Below, piece by piece: positions 5,466-6,759 of a DNA stretch of 6,759 nt (its first letter is position 1; each line of letters opens with the position of its first letter). The DNA is from Candidatus Solibacter sp. (GTDB lineage Bacteria > Acidobacteriota > Terriglobia > Bryobacterales > Bryobacteraceae), in contig JADGNS010000269.1 of the NCBI GenBank assembly GCA_017883355.1, positions 1 to 6,759 on the forward strand. Reading direction: 5' to 3'. A model generated the notes under the pieces. That model was not told where the DNA came from. It ran no database searches and worked only from the letters and a program-made list of their open reading frames with translations. The translations under genes and the position numbers were made by a program.

Positions 5466-6759
5466 GTGAAAGCCCGCGGACTGGGATTGATCTTGGGGTG
5501 CGTCTGCGCATGCGCTGCCGATTTGCCCAAGTTGCCTCCCGAGACCATGGGACTGATCGACCAGGCGCGCGCGTTGCCGCCTGAGTTCAGTGCCGACACC
5601 CTGCTGACCCTCGCCGGTTCGCGCGTGGTTACACAGCGCGAGTGGAAGCTGGTGCTCATCGAGGAGGCATTCACCGCAGGGGCTCAGGCCCAGGTGCCGT
5701 ACTCCTTTATCTGCCACGGCCCGGTGGATGTCATCCAATGCCAGGAAACGGGGCTCGACGACCGGGGGCTCACCGCTTTGGGGCTCCAAACCCGGGCCAT
5801 CGAAGCGATGCTGGCGCTCAACCCGCCGAAGGCGCTAGGGATGTTCCAGGAACTGGCGCCGCCCAGGGTTTCGGGGGTGACCTGCCAGGATGTCGTCACT
5901 CCGGACGTGTCCGCCTACTACCAGACTGCGGCCAAGGTCTTCGAACGCGGGTTCACGCCCAAACAGCGCGAGAAAGAAGACGACCTTCACCTTCTGGAGG
6001 CGGCGATCGCCTCCATGCAGTCGCCCGCCCATGTCGCGCCCGTGATGCAGATGCTCTCCGCGGTCAAGGTGACTGGCGAACAACGGAAGGCGCTGCTGGC
6101 GCGTTTTGCGGTGGTGCTCGACGGCGTTTCCGGCTCCGACCGGATATTCAGGCTCACGGAATGGGCGATCGTTCCGGCGGCCTTCCCGGAAACGCTGGAG
6201 CCACGGCGTCTGCCGCGGCCGTTCCTGCCGGAGGCGCCGGATGTCGCCATGTATCTGCCGGCACTGCGCTCCTATATCGCACGCCAGCTCGGCGGGCCGA
6301 GGTGTAGCGACCGCGCCACACCAGGCAAACTGCCGCAATCCGCGACGAATTTCAACACGCTGGCCGCAAAGGTGGATCCCGCCGCGTTGCTCTACAAGCC
6401 GATCTCCGAAGACGAGGCCAAGCCCCTGAAGGACGATGGCACGTACAACAGCGAGCTTCCCTGGAAATCGCAACGGTCGAAGGACGTGCTGGAGGCGGAA
6501 CGCTGGCTACAACACGGCAATCGGCAACTGCCCGACAGCGAGCGCTTCTGGACCCTGGAGGAGCGATCCAAGGACGAATGGACTACGCGCTACCAGGACA
6601 CGATGAAGCTGATCGCGGGATGGAAGGAGGAAGAGGAGGCGTCCGTCGACACGCATTTCTGGCTGGTGGCGCAGGCTTACAGCATGCTGGCGACGCTGGT
6701 GCCGCCCGGACCTCCGCGCGAAAACGCCATGGGCGTCTATCTCAACTTCCTCGAAACGC
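5466..6759 (+). CDS. Exported protein of unknown function, 3' end beyond the window
   Basis: The frame stays open from GTG 5466 to the window edge, giving 431 codons without a stop, so the gene is incomplete. It begins with a short signal sequence: Lys2 and Arg4, a core GLGLILGCV, then ACAAD. Cleavage could follow ACA or CAA. A lipoprotein reading at Cys12 or Cys16 fits the lipobox poorly. The mature part starts DLPKLPPETMGLIDQARALPP and appears mostly helical, with four further cysteines (83, 92, 140, 280) and a Trp/Glu/Lys-rich region from about residue 320 to 405 (ELPWKSQR, FWTLEERSKDEW, GWKEEEEASVDTHFW). I see no catalytic motif. The opening resembles, from memory, hypothetical proteins of Solibacter-type acidobacteria that start the same way. 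The perfect ribosome binding site suggests efficient translation. It is divergent from the ABC operon, which gives no functional clue. Confidence 0.85.
   Translation, partial: MKARGLGLILGCVCACAADLPKLPPETMGLIDQARALPPEFSADTLLTLAGSRVVTQREWKLVLIEEAFTAGAQAQVPYSFICHGPVDVIQCQETGLDDRGLTALGLQTRAIEAMLALNPPKALGMFQELAPPRVSGVTCQDVVTPDVSAYYQTAAKVFERGFTPKQREKEDDLHLLEAAIASMQSPAHVAPVMQMLSAVKVTGEQRKALLARFAVVLDGVSGSDRIFRLTEWAIVPAAFPETLEPRRLPRPFLPEAPDVAMYLPALRSYIARQLGGPRCSDRATPGKLPQSATNFNTLAAKVDPAALLYKPISEDEAKPLKDDGTYNSELPWKSQRSKDVLEAERWLQHGNRQLPDSERFWTLEERSKDEWTTRYQDTMKLIAGWKEEEEASVDTHFWLVAQAYSMLATLVPPGPPRENAMGVYLNFLET

Noticed and set aside
5642..6473. Open frames at 5642-6307 (+) and 5835-6473 (-)
   Set aside because: Both overlap the GTG-start frame from 5466, which is longer, has a signal peptide and a perfect ribosome binding site. 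The alternatives have none of these.
86..6759. One integrated system covering all genes
   Set aside because: Strands, gaps and families do not tie the glycosyltransferase, paralogs, exporter and last gene together. Only the ABC pair shows clear coupling, and only the paralogs show shared descent.

Overview
This is a GC-rich, densely coded bacterial chromosomal window. Codon use, the families present and the palindromic repeat at the left edge suggest a soil acidobacterium of the Solibacter/Bryobacterales type. That is recognition from memory and was not tested by a search.

Layout, left to right: a REP-like double hairpin (8-43); a family 4 glycosyltransferase on + (86-1195); two tandem secreted paralogs on + (1236-2234 and 2307-3125); a 13-bp convergent junction; an ABC-2 type exporter on - made of permease (3139-4431) and ATPase (4428-5363), joined by a 4-nt ATGA overlap; a 102-bp divergent intergenic region with a strong hairpin; and a large secreted protein of unknown function on + that starts at a GTG behind a perfect ribosome binding site (5466) and runs off the right edge.

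The ABC pair is a conventional drug/lipid-type efflux pump, and the glycosyltransferase is a conventional envelope-polysaccharide enzyme. The least explained part is the paralog pair. Each member has a signal peptide, an N-terminal domain with two cysteines that aligns without gaps between the two proteins (about 81% identical by hand count), a repeat-rich linker that differs completely between them, and one or two copies of a C-terminal domain of about 83 residues, also with two cysteines. One 25-residue block is identical in all three C-domain copies. I know no named family or function for either domain. The first paralog has an internal domain duplication, and both linkers carry short in-frame DNA repeats, so the locus is expanding by duplication.

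Nothing in the window looks like a CRISPR array, tRNA, rRNA, transposase, phage gene or defence cassette. I see no strong reason to link the glycosyltransferase, the paralogs, the exporter and the last gene into one system. The genes after 3125 point away from the paralogs, so the only plausible + transcript is glycosyltransferase plus paralogs.
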